Assembly: GCF_027214025.1 (NCBI RefSeq)
Contig: NZ_JAPWHB010000005.1
Location: forward strand, 258,575-322,574
DNA from: Parahoeflea alexandrii
GTDB lineage: Bacteria; Pseudomonadota; Alphaproteobacteria; Rhizobiales; Rhizobiaceae
Direction: 5' to 3'
DNA length: 64,000 nucleotides
Each line of letters starts with the position of its first letter. Position 1 is the first letter of the stretch. Made by a program: the position numbers and the translations under genes. The notes beneath the pieces were generated by a model. The model was not told the DNA's origin, did not search any database, and saw nothing but the letters and a program-made list of their open reading frames with translations. This document shows positions 17,715 through 27,016 of the stretch, piece by piece.

Positions 17715-18662
17715 ATGGCAAAGCTCGAAAAACCTGCGCAGGCCTCCGATGATCAAGGCGCGGTTCTGGGTGTGCGGATCACCCATCCGGATCGTGTGGT
17801 GTTTCCCGAGGCGGGCTGCACCAAGGGCGATGTTGCGGCGTATTACGCGAAGGCGGCGGACAGGATGCTGGAACTTGCCGGACACCGGCCGGTGTCGCTG
17901 CTCAGATGCCCCGAGGGCATCGACGGCGAGTGTTTCTTTCAGAAACACGCCGGCAAGGGATTTCCCTCCGGCATCGCCCGGGTCGACCTCACGGAGAAGT
18001 CCGGCAAGACCGAGCCATACATGGTGATCGAGAAGAGGCAAGGTGTTGTCGCGGCTGCGCAGATGGGAACCATCGAATTCCACATCTGGGGCTCGCGGAC
18101 CGACATGCTGGAGACCCCCGACCGACTCGTCTTCGATATCGACCCGGATGAGGGGCTGCCCTTCTCCGACGTCAAGGCCGCGGCCAGCGATGTCCGCAAG
18201 CTGCTGGAAGATGTCGGACTTCAAGGTATGCCGATGGTTACCGGCGGCAAGGGTGTGCATGTCGTTGTGCCGTTGCACCGGGCGGCGGGTTGGGAAACGG
18301 TCGCGGCCTTCTCGCGCACGGCTGCCGGCGGCCTGGCGCTGCGCCATCCGGATCGCTATGTCGCAACCATGTCGAAGGCCAGGCGCAAGGGCAGGATTTT
18401 CATCGACTGGCTGCGCAACGAAAGGGGGGCGACGGCGGTTGCACCCTATTCACTCCGGGCCCGCAAGGGCGCTCCGGTGGCAATTCCGGTAACCTGGCGG
18501 GAATTGTCGCGTCTGGATTCGGCTCATTGCTTCGGCATCGCAGAGGCACTCAGGCGCCTGGACACGCCCTGTCCGTTGCAGGCGATGAACGCCAATCAAT
18601 CGATATCGCAGGATATGGTCGAGGGCCTGAAAAAACGGATCGCCGACTCCTCTGATCCCTGA
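17715..18662 (+). CDS. Stand-alone LigD-type primase/polymerase domain protein
   Basis: 315-residue protein matching the polymerase domain of bacterial non-homologous end-joining ligase LigD. It begins with the THPDRVVFPEAGCTKGDVA segment, carries the metal-binding acidic motif FDIDPDEG (about residue 140), and the SKARRKGRIFIDWLRN and GATAVAPYSLRARKGAPVA segments. No ligase, phosphoesterase or Ku gene is adjacent, so it is either a free polymerase working with partners elsewhere or a relic of a larger gene. AAGGA lies 7 nt before the ATG at 17715. It follows cysG by 109 nt but has no functional link with nitrate genes. Confidence 0.85.
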   Translation: MAKLEKPAQASDDQGAVLGVRITHPDRVVFPEAGCTKGDVAAYYAKAADRMLELAGHRPVSLLRCPEGIDGECFFQKHAGKGFPSGIARVDLTEKSGKTEPYMVIEKRQGVVAAAQMGTIEFHIWGSRTDMLETPDRLVFDIDPDEGLPFSDVKAAASDVRKLLEDVGLQGMPMVTGGKGVHVVVPLHRAAGWETVAAFSRTAAGGLALRHPDRYVATMSKARRKGRIFIDWLRNERGATAVAPYSLRARKGAPVAIPVTWRELSRLDSAHCFGIAEALRRLDTPCPLQAMNANQSISQDMVEGLKKRIADSSDP

Positions 18663-18852
18663 CGCCGGAGTCCATCCGTCGGACAGGACGTTTCGTGGCC
18701 AGGTGACCGCATGGATTCAGCGGGCAAGCGTGTCTGTCCGGGTCTCGCGTGCACCGCTTCCGCATCAGATGGAAATCGGGAGATGAATTATGCTAGCCTG
18801 CAACCATGATCAGCAAAGCAACTCTGTACCAGGCTGACGGGGCCACCCCGTA

Positions 18853-20049
18853 ATGGCATCGCACCACCACAATCTCTATCTGGTCGTTCTGTCGATCGTC
18901 GTCGCCATACAGGCGAGCTATGTCGGCCTCAATCTGGCGCTGCGCATCTCGGGGGCTTTCGCACTCAATCGCCGCCTGCTCATCGCCGCATCGGCGATTA
19001 CCCTGTCGGTCGGCATCTGGAGCATGCATTTCATCGGCATGCTGTCGATGGGCATGGCCTCGCAGGTTGACTATCTGGTCCTGCCGACATTGCTGTCACT
19101 GCTGCTGTGCGTGCTGGTGACCGGCATCGCGGTGTTCCTCGCAAGCCTGCGCTCGCGGCACTTGCTCGCCATCGCTGCAGGTGTGATGGGGATGGGCATC
19201 ACCACGATGCACTATGTCGGCATGATCGCACTGCGCTCAAGCGCCAGCTTGAGCTATGATCCGGTTTACGTCGTCTTGAGCTTCGTGATTGCCGTCACAG
19301 CCTCGGGACTGGCGCTGTGGCTGGCGTTCTCGGCCGACCGGCGGCCACCGCTTTTCCTCTGCGCCACGTTCCTGGGATGCGCGGTCTCCGGAATGCACTA
19401 CACCGCCATGGTGGGCACCACTTTCGATTTCTCCCTTGCAGCCGAGAGCACCTCGACCTCGTTCATCTCGAGCGATACACTGGCCGTCATTGTCAGCGTC
19501 GTTGCCTTCGCGATCTCCGGGATTTTCATGCTGACGCTTGTGCCGAAGCGACCGGACGCAGGCAGCGACGACGCGAGACTGAAGGCCGGGGAAGACAACG
19601 CCGACGATTTCAATGACACCGAACCCAATGGCACGGACCCTGCGAGACTGGTAGGCGCGCCAGCCGCTGCGCCGACCGACGGCGTTTCGGCCACCCTGCT
19701 GCCGATCGAAAAGAACGGAAATCGGTTTCACATCGCCGCCAGCGACGTCATATCAGTGCACGCCAACGCCCATTACACCTATGTCTTCAACGGGCGCGAC
19801 GATCTGTTCTGCACGCTCTCGATCAGCGAGATCTTCGAACGCCTGCCAAAGCCTGAATTCTACAGGACCCATCGCAGCTACATCGTCAGCCTTGCGCATG
19901 TCGGGCAGGTGAAAAAATCTGGCGATGCAGCCGTCGCCGAACTGGTTTCGCCGGTCCGCCGAACCGTTCCGATCAGCCGTGCCCGCGTCGCCGAACTTCG
20001 GCAGGAACTGGCCGCCCACCAGGCCCGTCAGCACTCGGGCATTGCCTGA
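18853..20049 (+). CDS. MHYT-LytTR membrane regulator (CoxC/CoxH-like)
   Basis: 398-residue membrane-bound regulator. The N-terminal ~240 residues form an MHYT sensor of about seven helices with three repeats of the signature: SMHF (57-60), TMHY (118-121) and GMHYTAM (180-186). These are thought to bind a metal and sense O2, CO or NO. After a linker of ~60 acidic residues, the LytTR DNA-binding domain covers about 285-390 (HANAHYTYVF, FYRTHRSYIVSL). In Oligotropha, CoxC and CoxH have this same architecture and lie in the cox cluster. Here it lies 199 bp upstream of coxM, so control of the cox operon is likely. Confidence 0.88.
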   Translation: MASHHHNLYLVVLSIVVAIQASYVGLNLALRISGAFALNRRLLIAASAITLSVGIWSMHFIGMLSMGMASQVDYLVLPTLLSLLLCVLVTGIAVFLASLRSRHLLAIAAGVMGMGITTMHYVGMIALRSSASLSYDPVYVVLSFVIAVTASGLALWLAFSADRRPPLFLCATFLGCAVSGMHYTAMVGTTFDFSLAAESTSTSFISSDTLAVIVSVVAFAISGIFMLTLVPKRPDAGSDDARLKAGEDNADDFNDTEPNGTDPARLVGAPAAAPTDGVSATLLPIEKNGNRFHIAASDVISVHANAHYTYVFNGRDDLFCTLSISEIFERLPKPEFYRTHRSYIVSLAHVGQVKKSGDAAVAELVSPVRRTVPISRARVAELRQELAAHQARQHSGIA

Positions 20050-20055
20050 ATTTAA

Positions 20056-20119
20056 GTCAATATTGTTGACGCAGTTCGTGCAGGCTGGCTGTATTTCGTG
20101 AAAATACGTGGTGTTCGTG
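20056..20119 (+). promoter_or_regulatory. cox promoter region with three TTCGTG direct repeats
   Basis: Between the LytTR gene and coxM, TTCGTG occurs at 20075-20080, 20095-20100 and 20114-20119, i.e. at 20- and 19-bp steps. LytTR proteins bind direct repeats about two helical turns apart, and GTTCGT resembles the AgrA-type GTTNRK core, so this is a good candidate site. A possible promoter TTGACG (20066-20071), N18, TGTATT (20090-20095) overlaps it. Inverted repeats GTCAA-N5-TTGAC (20056-20070) and GTATTT-N5-AAATAC (20091-20107) are also present. Function is inferred. Confidence 0.5.
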
Positions 20120-20248
20120 CGCCACCGGTTGTCCGCAACCATTGGAATAGCCTCTCATCAAGACACTGTTGAAAACCGATCAGGAAGCCGGCTCGCCGGA
20201 TTAATGACGATGCGGTTTTTGAACTGCCAGGCTTTGGGAGGAGCTAAC

Positions 20249-21115
20249 ATGATACCCGGCACTTTCGACTATCATCGACCTGCGTCCGTAGAGGATGCAG
20301 TTGCCTTGCTTGCCAGGCTCGGCGAGGAGGCCAACATCCTTGCAGGCGGTCACAGCCTGATACCGCTGATGAAAACCCGGCTGGCTTCGCCGGAACATCT
20401 TGTCGACCTGTCCGGTATCGGCAATCTCAAGGGTATTTCGGTCACCGGCAATGACGTCGTCATCGGCGCCATGACGACGCAGTTCGAGCTGATCTCCTCG
20501 GAGGAACTCGGCCGGCATCTCCCGATCATTGCCGAGACTTCCAGGCTGATCGCCGATCCGCAGATCCGCTACAAGGGCACATTCGGCGGCAATGTCGCCA
20601 ACGGTGATCCGGGCAACGACATGCCGGCGCTGATGATGTGCCTGGGGGCGACCTATGCGGTCACCGGCCCGGACGGCAGCCGTGATATTGCGGCTCGCGA
20701 CTTCTACCAGGGCGCCTATTTCACCGCGCTCGTGCATGGCGAGATCCTGACCGCGGTCCGCATCCCGATCCCTTCGCCGGATCATGGCTATGCCTATGAG
20801 AAGCTCAAGCGCAAGGTCGGCGACTATGCCACTGCGGCGGCCGCCGTTGTTATCACCATGGCGGGCGGCAAATGCACCAGCGCATCCATCGGCCTGACCA
20901 ACGTGTCGGAAACCCCGCTGTGGGCATCCGATGCGGCAGCTCTGCTTGTGGGAACGAGCCTCGACAAGGTGTCGGTGGATGCAGCGGTTGCAGCCGCTGA
21001 AGCGATCACGCAACCGGCGTCGGACATGCGCGGGCCTGCCGAGTACCGCACGAAAATGGCCGGCGTCATGGTGCGTCGCGCACTTGAGCGGGCGCAGTCC
21101 CGCGCCAAGGGTTGA
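20249..21115 (+). CDS. coxM: CO dehydrogenase medium (FAD) subunit
   Basis: 288-residue flavoprotein subunit of aerobic Mo-Cu CO dehydrogenase, the same length as Oligotropha CoxM. FAD-binding motifs: AGGHS at residues 32-36, the published position, and a TFGGNVANGDPGND segment near 110. It passes electrons from the [2Fe-2S] clusters of CoxS to the respiratory chain. The ATG at 20249 has GGGAGGAG 5 nt upstream; the longer open frame upstream is not supported. First gene of coxMSLDEFG. Confidence 0.96.
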   Translation: MIPGTFDYHRPASVEDAVALLARLGEEANILAGGHSLIPLMKTRLASPEHLVDLSGIGNLKGISVTGNDVVIGAMTTQFELISSEELGRHLPIIAETSRLIADPQIRYKGTFGGNVANGDPGNDMPALMMCLGATYAVTGPDGSRDIAARDFYQGAYFTALVHGEILTAVRIPIPSPDHGYAYEKLKRKVGDYATAAAAVVITMAGGKCTSASIGLTNVSETPLWASDAAALLVGTSLDKVSVDAAVAAAEAITQPASDMRGPAEYRTKMAGVMVRRALERAQSRAKG

Positions 21116-21130
21116 GGGGGGAGAATTCCA

Positions 21131-21631
21131 ATGGCAAAATCACACATCGAACTGACCATCAACGGCAGGAAGGTTGAGGCTCTGGTCGAGCCGCGCACCC
21201 TGCTGATCCACTTCCTGCGTGAACAACAGAACCTCACCGGCGCGCATATTGGTTGCGACACCGGCCATTGCGGCGCGTGCACCGTCGAGATGGACGATAT
21301 GTCGGTCAAGAGCTGCATGACCTTCGCGGTCCAGGCCAACGGCGCCAACATCACCACCATTGAAGGCATGGCCAACCCCGACGGGACGCTGAGCGCGCTG
21401 CAGGAAGGCTTCCGCATGATGCACGGCTTGCAGTGCGGTTTCTGCACACCCGGCATGATCCTGCGGGCGCACCGCCTGCTTCAGGAAAATCCGGCGCCGA
21501 CCGAAGACGAGATTCGCAACGGCATTGCCGGCAATCTTTGCCGCTGCACCGGCTACGTCAACATCGTCAAGGCGATCCAGTATGCCGCAGCCAAGATCAA
21601 CGGAACCCCGTTTCAGGAGGCAGCAGAATGA
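21131..21631 (+). CDS. coxS: CO dehydrogenase small (iron-sulfur) subunit
   Basis: 166-residue subunit carrying two [2Fe-2S] clusters. The plant-ferredoxin-like N-terminal motif is [14 protein letters not shown] with a later Cys (KSCM); the C-terminal helical cluster is QCGFCTPGM and CRCTGY. Its length equals that of Oligotropha CoxS. It lies 15 nt after coxM and overlaps coxL by 4 nt (ATGA), so the three subunits are co-translated. Confidence 0.97.
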   Translation: MAKSHIELTINGRKVEALVEPRTLLIHFLREQQNLTGAHIGCDTGHCGACTVEMDDMSVKSCMTFAVQANGANITTIEGMANPDGTLSALQEGFRMMHGLQCGFCTPGMILRAHRLLQENPAPTEDEIRNGIAGNLCRCTGYVNIVKAIQYAAAKINGTPFQEAAE

Positions 21632-24057
21632 ACGACCAGACCAAGATTGATCAGGACCGCGCCGAACGTACGGAAAAGCTCCAGGGCATGGGCTGCAAGC
21701 GCAAGCGCGTCGAGGACATCCGCTTCACGCAAGGCAAGGGCAGCTATGTCGACGATTTGAAATTGCCCGGCATGCTGTTCGGCGACTTTGTCCGCTCACC
21801 CCACGCCCATGCGCGGATCAAGAGCATCGACACCAGCCGTGCGAAAGCCCTGCCGGGCGTCGTTGCGGTGCTGACCGCCGCCGACCTCAAGCCGCTCGGC
21901 CTGCATTACATGCCGACGCTGGCCGGCGACGTGCAGGCGGTCCTGGCCGAGGAAAAGGTGCTGTTCCAGAACCAGGAAGTGGCCTTCGTCATCGCCGAAG
22001 ACCGCTACATCGCCTCGGACGCCACCGAACTGGTCGACGTCGAGTACGAAGCACTGCCCTGCATCGTCGATCCCTTCAAGTCGATGGATCCCGACGCGCC
22101 GATCCTGCGCGAGGACATTCAGGACAAGATGGTCGGCGCGCACGGCCCGCGCAAACATCCCAATCACATCTTCGAGTGGACCATCGGCGACAAGGAGGCC
22201 ACCGACGCGGTCTTTGCCAATGCCGATGTGACCATCAAGGAAATGCTGGTCGATCACCGCACCCATCCGTCACCGCTCGAAACCTGCCAGTCGGTGGCGT
22301 CCTTCGACAAGGTCAAGGGTGAGCTGACGCTGTGGGGAACCTTCCAGGCGCCGCACGTCATCCGCACCGTCGTCTCGCTGATCTCGGGCCTGCCCGAGCA
22401 CAAGATCCATGTCATCGCGCCCGATATCGGCGGCGGCTTCGGCAACAAGGTCGGCGCTTATGCCGGCTATGTCTGCTCGGTTGTCGGCTCCATCGTGCTG
22501 GGCGTGCCGGTCAAGTGGGTCGAGGACCGGATGGAGAACCTCTCCACCACGTCGTTTGCCCGCGACTATCACATGACGACGGAACTCGCCGCCACCAAGG
22601 ACGGCAAGATCCAGGCGATGCGCGTGCATGTGCTCGCCGACCACGGCGCCTTCGACGCCTGCGCCGATCCGTCGAAATGGCCGGCCGGCTTCATGAACAT
22701 ATGCACCGGGTCTTACGACATCCCGACCGCGCACCTGGCCGTCGACGGCGTCTACACCAACAAGGCATCGGGCGGTGTGGCCTATCGATGCTCGTTCCGC
22801 GTCACCGAAGCGGTGTTCGCCATCGAGCGCGCGGTCGAACTTCTTGCCCAGAAGCTCGGCATGGACGCGGCGGAGCTGCGCATCAAGAACTTCATCAAGG
22901 CCGAGCAGTTCCCCTACCAGTCGGCGCTCGGCTGGGAATATGACAGCGGCGACTATCACACCGCCATGAAGAAGGCGATGGACACCATCGGCTACAAGGA
23001 GCTGCGCGAGGAGCAGGCGAAGAAACGCGAGGCGTTCAAGCGCGGCGAAACCCGCGAACTGATGGGCATCGGCATCTCCTTCTTCACCGAGATCGTCGGC
23101 GCCGGACCCTCCAAGAATTGCGACATCCTCGGCATCGCGATGTTCGATTCCGCCGAGATCCGCATCCATCCCACCGGTTCCGTGATCGCCCGCATGGGGA
23201 CCAAGAGCCAGGGCCAGGGACACGAGACCACCTATGCCCAGATCATCGCTACGGAAATCGGCATTCCAGCCGACGACATCATGATCGAGGAAGGCAACAC
23301 CGACACCGCGCCCTATGGTCTGGGCACCTACGGCTCGCGCTCGACCCCTGTGGCGGGTGCAGCGACGGCCGTCGCCGCGCGCAAGATCAAGGCGAAGGCG
23401 CAGATGATCGCCGCCCACATGCTCGAAGTGCACGAGGGCGATCTCGAATGGGATGTCGACCGGTTCCGGGTCAAGGGCTTGCCGGAAAAGTTCAAGACGA
23501 TGAAGGAAATTGCTTGGGCTGCCTACAACAGCCCGCCGCCGAACATGGAGCCGGGCCTGGAGGCGGTGAATTATTACGAACCGCCGAACATGACCTATCC
23601 GTTCGGCGCCTATTTCTGCGTCATGGACATCGACGTCGACACCGGTGTCGCCAAGACCCGGCGCTTCTATGCGCTCGATGATTGCGGCACCCGCATCAAC
23701 CCGATGATTATCGAGGGTCAGGTGCATGGCGGGCTCACCGAAGCCTTTGCCTGCGCCATGGGCCAGGAAATCCGCTACGACGAGCATGGCAATGTCATGG
23801 GCGCGTCCTTCATGGACTTCTTCCTGCCGACCGCTGTGGAGACCCCGCACTGGGAAACCGACCACACGGTGACCCCGTCGCCGCACCATCCGATCGGCGC
23901 CAAGGGCGTGGGCGAGAGCCCGCATGTCGGCGGCGTGCCCTGCTTCTCCAACGCAGTGAACGACGCCTATGCGTTCCTCGGCGCCGGTCACATCCAGATG
24001 CCCCACGATGCATGGCGGTTGTGGACCGTCGGCCAGAAGCTGGGCCTGCACACCTGA
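21628..24057 (+). CDS. coxL: CO dehydrogenase large subunit, form I
   Basis: 809-residue Mo-Cu catalytic subunit oxidising CO to CO2. The active-site loop AYRCSFR lies at residues 385-391, putting the Cu-binding cysteine at C388. The GVGE glutamate is E763. Both numbers equal those of Oligotropha CoxL, and AY(X)CSFR is the signature that separates true CO dehydrogenase (form I) from form II homologues. AGGAGG precedes the ATG at 21628. This strongly supports CO oxidation by the organism if the accessory genes are complete. Confidence 0.98.
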   Translation: MNDQTKIDQDRAERTEKLQGMGCKRKRVEDIRFTQGKGSYVDDLKLPGMLFGDFVRSPHAHARIKSIDTSRAKALPGVVAVLTAADLKPLGLHYMPTLAGDVQAVLAEEKVLFQNQEVAFVIAEDRYIASDATELVDVEYEALPCIVDPFKSMDPDAPILREDIQDKMVGAHGPRKHPNHIFEWTIGDKEATDAVFANADVTIKEMLVDHRTHPSPLETCQSVASFDKVKGELTLWGTFQAPHVIRTVVSLISGLPEHKIHVIAPDIGGGFGNKVGAYAGYVCSVVGSIVLGVPVKWVEDRMENLSTTSFARDYHMTTELAATKDGKIQAMRVHVLADHGAFDACADPSKWPAGFMNICTGSYDIPTAHLAVDGVYTNKASGGVAYRCSFRVTEAVFAIERAVELLAQKLGMDAAELRIKNFIKAEQFPYQSALGWEYDSGDYHTAMKKAMDTIGYKELREEQAKKREAFKRGETRELMGIGISFFTEIVGAGPSKNCDILGIAMFDSAEIRIHPTGSVIARMGTKSQGQGHETTYAQIIATEIGIPADDIMIEEGNTDTAPYGLGTYGSRSTPVAGAATAVAARKIKAKAQMIAAHMLEVHEGDLEWDVDRFRVKGLPEKFKTMKEIAWAAYNSPPPNMEPGLEAVNYYEPPNMTYPFGAYFCVMDIDVDTGVAKTRRFYALDDCGTRINPMIIEGQVHGGLTEAFACAMGQEIRYDEHGNVMGASFMDFFLPTAVETPHWETDHTVTPSPHHPIGAKGVGESPHVGGVPCFSNAVNDAYAFLGAGHIQMPHDAWRLWTVGQKLGLHT

Positions 24058-24079
24058 CGATCGGCGCGGGGAGAGAGCG

Positions 24080-24955
24080 GTGAAAATCCCTCAGGAAAAT
24101 GTCGCCACAGAGCTGGCTGCGGTCGGGTACATTCCCGACCGCGACCTGGCGACGGCGCTGTGGCTGATGGACAGCCTCAAGCGGCCCTTGCTGCTTGAGG
24201 GCGAGGCCGGCGTCGGCAAGACCGAAGTGGCCCGCGCCTTGGCGCTGGCCCATGACACGCGGCTGATCCGGCTGCAATGCTACGAGGGTCTGGACCAGAG
24301 CGCGGCGCTGTATGAGTGGAACTACCAGCGGCAATTGCTGGCCATCAAGGCCCGCGAAGGTGCCGATGCCTCTTCGGTCGAGGAACACATTTTCAGCGAG
24401 ACCTATCTGCTGGAACGGCCGCTTTTGGCGGCGATCCGGCAGGACAAGGCGCCGGTGCTGCTCATCGACGAGGTGGACCGTGCGGACGAGGAGTTCGAGG
24501 CGTTCCTGCTCGAGCTGCTGTCTGATTTTCAGGTCTCGATCCCCGAGCTGGGGACGATCACGGCGACCACGATTCCCCGCGTCATCCTGACATCGAACGG
24601 GACCCGCGAGCTCAGCGACGCGCTGCGCCGCAGATGTCTCTATCACTATGTCGACTATCCCGATGTCGACCGCGAGGCCCGGATCATCCTGTCGCGCCTG
24701 CCCGGCATCGACACCGATCTGGCCTTGCAGATCGCCAACATGGTCAGCCTGATCCGCAAGGAAGAGCTGCGCAAGACGCCTGGCGTCGCCGAGACGCTGG
24801 ACTGGGCGGCAACGCTGGCCGGGCTCGAGATCCGCCACCTGCGCGATGAGCCCGAAGCGGTGCATGAAACGCTGATGTGCCTGATAAAGACCGCCGAGGA
24901 CAAGTCCCGCATGACCCGCGAGGTCTCCGACCGCCTTCTCGGCAAGGTGGCCTGA
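24080..24955 (+). CDS. coxD: AAA+ ATPase CoxD, CO dehydrogenase maturation
   Basis: 291-residue MoxR-type AAA+ ATPase. Walker A GEAGVGKT at residues 41-48, Walker B VLLIDEVDRAD near 130, sensor region VILTSNGTREL near 170. In Oligotropha CoxD is needed for assembling the [CuSMoO2] centre (sulfuration step). The start is GTG at 24080 with GGGGAGAG just upstream; no better start exists between the coxL stop and the conserved N-terminus. It lies 1 nt from coxE. Confidence 0.93.
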   Translation: MKIPQENVATELAAVGYIPDRDLATALWLMDSLKRPLLLEGEAGVGKTEVARALALAHDTRLIRLQCYEGLDQSAALYEWNYQRQLLAIKAREGADASSVEEHIFSETYLLERPLLAAIRQDKAPVLLIDEVDRADEEFEAFLLELLSDFQVSIPELGTITATTIPRVILTSNGTRELSDALRRRCLYHYVDYPDVDREARIILSRLPGIDTDLALQIANMVSLIRKEELRKTPGVAETLDWAATLAGLEIRHLRDEPEAVHETLMCLIKTAEDKSRMTREVSDRLLGKVA

Positions 24956-24956
24956 G

Positions 24957-26144
24957 ATGAGCCTGGCGATGGCATCCGAAAATCCTCTCGGCGCAGGCGC
25001 CCGGACGAAGCTGAACGGCTTTGCCCAAACCCTGCGCGACAATGGTTTTATCGTTGGCCTGGCTGAAACCCGGGATGCGCTGACGATCCTGGCCGGCGGC
25101 GATGCGGCACGCCCCTCGCGCTTGCGTCCGGCTCTGAAGACCCTTTTGTGTAGCCGCCAGGCCGACTGGGAGAAATTTGACGAGCTGTTCGACGCCTACT
25201 GGTTGAGCCGCGGCATGAAATCGGCGACGCGCATTTCCGGCGCGCCGCAGAAATCGCCTCCCGGGCTGCAGACCCAGGCGGCGGGCCGGCGCGGAATTGG
25301 TGAGAGCGACATGGCCGACCATGTCGAGCGCGGCGAGGGAAGCGAAGTCTCCGAGACCGGCCAGTCAAAGCGGGAGGGCGCCTCACGCACCGAGCTGTTG
25401 TCGAAAACCGATTTCAGGCATCTCACCCAGCCCAAAGACCTGGCGGAAGCACACCTGCTTGCCGAGCGGCTGGCAAAGAGCATGCGCGCGCGGCTGACGC
25501 GCCGAATGCACGCGCGGCGTTCGGGCCAGCGGCTCGACCTCAGGCGGACGATCCACAAGAGCATTGCCCATGGCGGCACGCCGCTGGAACTGATCCGGCG
25601 AAAGCGCAAGGACAAGCCGCTTCGGCTGGTGGTCCTGCTCGATGCGTCGGGCTCGATGAACCTTTATTCCGCGGTCTTCCTGCGCTTCATGCACGGCGTG
25701 CTCGACAGTTTTCGCGAGGCCGAAGCCTTCGTCTTTCACACCCGCCTGATCCACATCTCGCCGGCGCTGAAGGAGCGTAATCCGCAGCGTGCAGTGGAAC
25801 GCATGTCGTTGCTGGCGCAAGGCACCGGCGGCGGCACGCGGATCGGTGAAAGCCTCGCCACCTTCAACCGCTGGCATGCAAAGCGCTGCATTCACTCACG
25901 CACCTGCGTCATGATCGTCTCGGACGGCTATGACACTGGTCCCGCCGAGGTGCTGGGTGTCGAGATGCAGGCCCTGCGCCGCCGCTGCCGCCGCATCGCG
26001 TGGCTCAACCCGATGATCGGCTGGCAGGGCTACGCGCCCGAGGCCGCAGGCATGAAGGCGGCGCTGCCCTATGTCGACCTGTTCGCCCCGGCGCACAATC
26101 TCGAAAGCCTCAAATCCCTTGAACCCTATCTGGCGAGGATATGA
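24957..26144 (+). CDS. coxE: von Willebrand A-domain protein CoxE
   Basis: 395-residue VWA protein partnering the MoxR-type CoxD. The C-terminal VWA domain starts near residue 220 (RLVVLLDASGSM, a complete DxSxS MIDAS motif). The ~200-residue N-terminal region is basic (LTRRMHARRSGQR around residue 180). In Oligotropha CoxE is required for insertion of copper into the active site. AAGGTGG lies 7 nt before the ATG. Cytoplasmic; no signal peptide. Confidence 0.93.
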   Translation: MSLAMASENPLGAGARTKLNGFAQTLRDNGFIVGLAETRDALTILAGGDAARPSRLRPALKTLLCSRQADWEKFDELFDAYWLSRGMKSATRISGAPQKSPPGLQTQAAGRRGIGESDMADHVERGEGSEVSETGQSKREGASRTELLSKTDFRHLTQPKDLAEAHLLAERLAKSMRARLTRRMHARRSGQRLDLRRTIHKSIAHGGTPLELIRRKRKDKPLRLVVLLDASGSMNLYSAVFLRFMHGVLDSFREAEAFVFHTRLIHISPALKERNPQRAVERMSLLAQGTGGGTRIGESLATFNRWHAKRCIHSRTCVMIVSDGYDTGPAEVLGVEMQALRRRCRRIAWLNPMIGWQGYAPEAAGMKAALPYVDLFAPAHNLESLKSLEPYLARI

Positions 26145-26146
26145 TC

Positions 26147-26965
26147 ATGCCGCAACACGCCGATATTCTGGAGCTGATGAACGACTACAAGACCAGGGGC
26201 GAGCCTTTCGCGCTGGCAACGGTGGTGCGCACGGTCTCGGTTACCGCCGCGAAGGCCGGCGCCAAGGCGCTGATCCTGGCTGATGGCACCATCACCGAAG
26301 GATGGATAGGCGGCGGCTGTGCCCGTGGAGCCGTGCTCAAGGCGGCACGGGAAGCGCTTGCCGATGGCCAGTCGCGGCTTGTCAGCATCCAGCCCGGCGA
26401 TCAATTGTCCGAGCACCGGGTCAAGGCAGGAGAAACGCGTGACGGCGTCATCTATGCCAGCAACCATTGTCCGAGCCAGGGGACGATGGACGTGTTCGTG
26501 GAGCCGGTGTTGCCGCGACCCAACCTGCTGATCTGCGGCGCCTCGCCGGTCGCGGTAGCACTCGCCGACCTTGCGCGGCGGATGGGCTTCTTCATCACCG
26601 TCTGCGCCCCGGCGACCGAACACGCGAGCTTCGGCGAAACCGATCGGCTGATTGACGGCTATGCCGTGCCGATAGACGGAAGCGAGCGGGACTATGTGGT
26701 GATCGCCACACAGGGCCGCGGCGACAGTGCGGCACTCAAGGCAGCGGTTGAGGCGCCTTCCAAATATCTCGCCTTTGTCGGCTCGCGCAAGAAGGCGGCG
26801 GCGCTAAAGGCCGACATGATCGAAAGCGGCATTCCGCCTGCTCGGCTCGAAAACATTCGCGCGCCGGCGGGTCTCGATATCGGCGCCATCACGCCGGACG
26901 AGATCGCCTTTTCGATCGTCGCCGAGATGATCGAACTGCGCCGCCGCGGCCAACGCACACTCTGA
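26147..26965 (+). CDS. coxF: XdhC-family maturation protein CoxF
   Basis: 272-residue XdhC/CoxF-family chaperone for molybdenum-cofactor insertion. The N-terminal XdhC segment includes GWIGGGCARGAVLKAAR; a Rossmann-like C-terminal domain begins at PNLLICGASPVAVALADLA (about residue 125). The ATG at 26147 has GAGG at 8-nt spacing; the ATG at 26141, which overlaps the coxE stop, has only 2 nt and is less likely. The stop codon lies inside the first unit of a 12-bp repeat array. Confidence 0.9.
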   Translation: MPQHADILELMNDYKTRGEPFALATVVRTVSVTAAKAGAKALILADGTITEGWIGGGCARGAVLKAAREALADGQSRLVSIQPGDQLSEHRVKAGETRDGVIYASNHCPSQGTMDVFVEPVLPRPNLLICGASPVAVALADLARRMGFFITVCAPATEHASFGETDRLIDGYAVPIDGSERDYVVIATQGRGDSAALKAAVEAPSKYLAFVGSRKKAAALKADMIESGIPPARLENIRAPAGLDIGAITPDEIAFSIVAEMIELRRRGQRTL

Positions 26966-27003
26966 CCCACGCTCTGGCCAACGCTTTGGCCCACACTCTG
27001 GCA
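26956..27003. repeat. Four tandem 12-bp repeats across the coxF stop codon
   Basis: Units CACACTCTGACC, CACGCTCTGGCC, AACGCTTTGGCC and CACACTCTGGCA run head to tail and end 13 nt before the coxG ATG. The coxF stop codon (26963-26965) is in unit 1. The length is divisible by three, so copy-number change would not disturb coxG and alters coxF only if the stop is lost. Possibly slippage-generated spacer; no function assigned. Confidence 0.85.
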
Positions 27004-27016
27004 AGGACACACCAAG

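Noticed and set aside
18806-18853. 15-codon ORF whose TAA overlaps the ATG of the MHYT-LytTR gene
   Set aside because: No Shine-Dalgarno and too short to distinguish from chance; kept out of the feature list.
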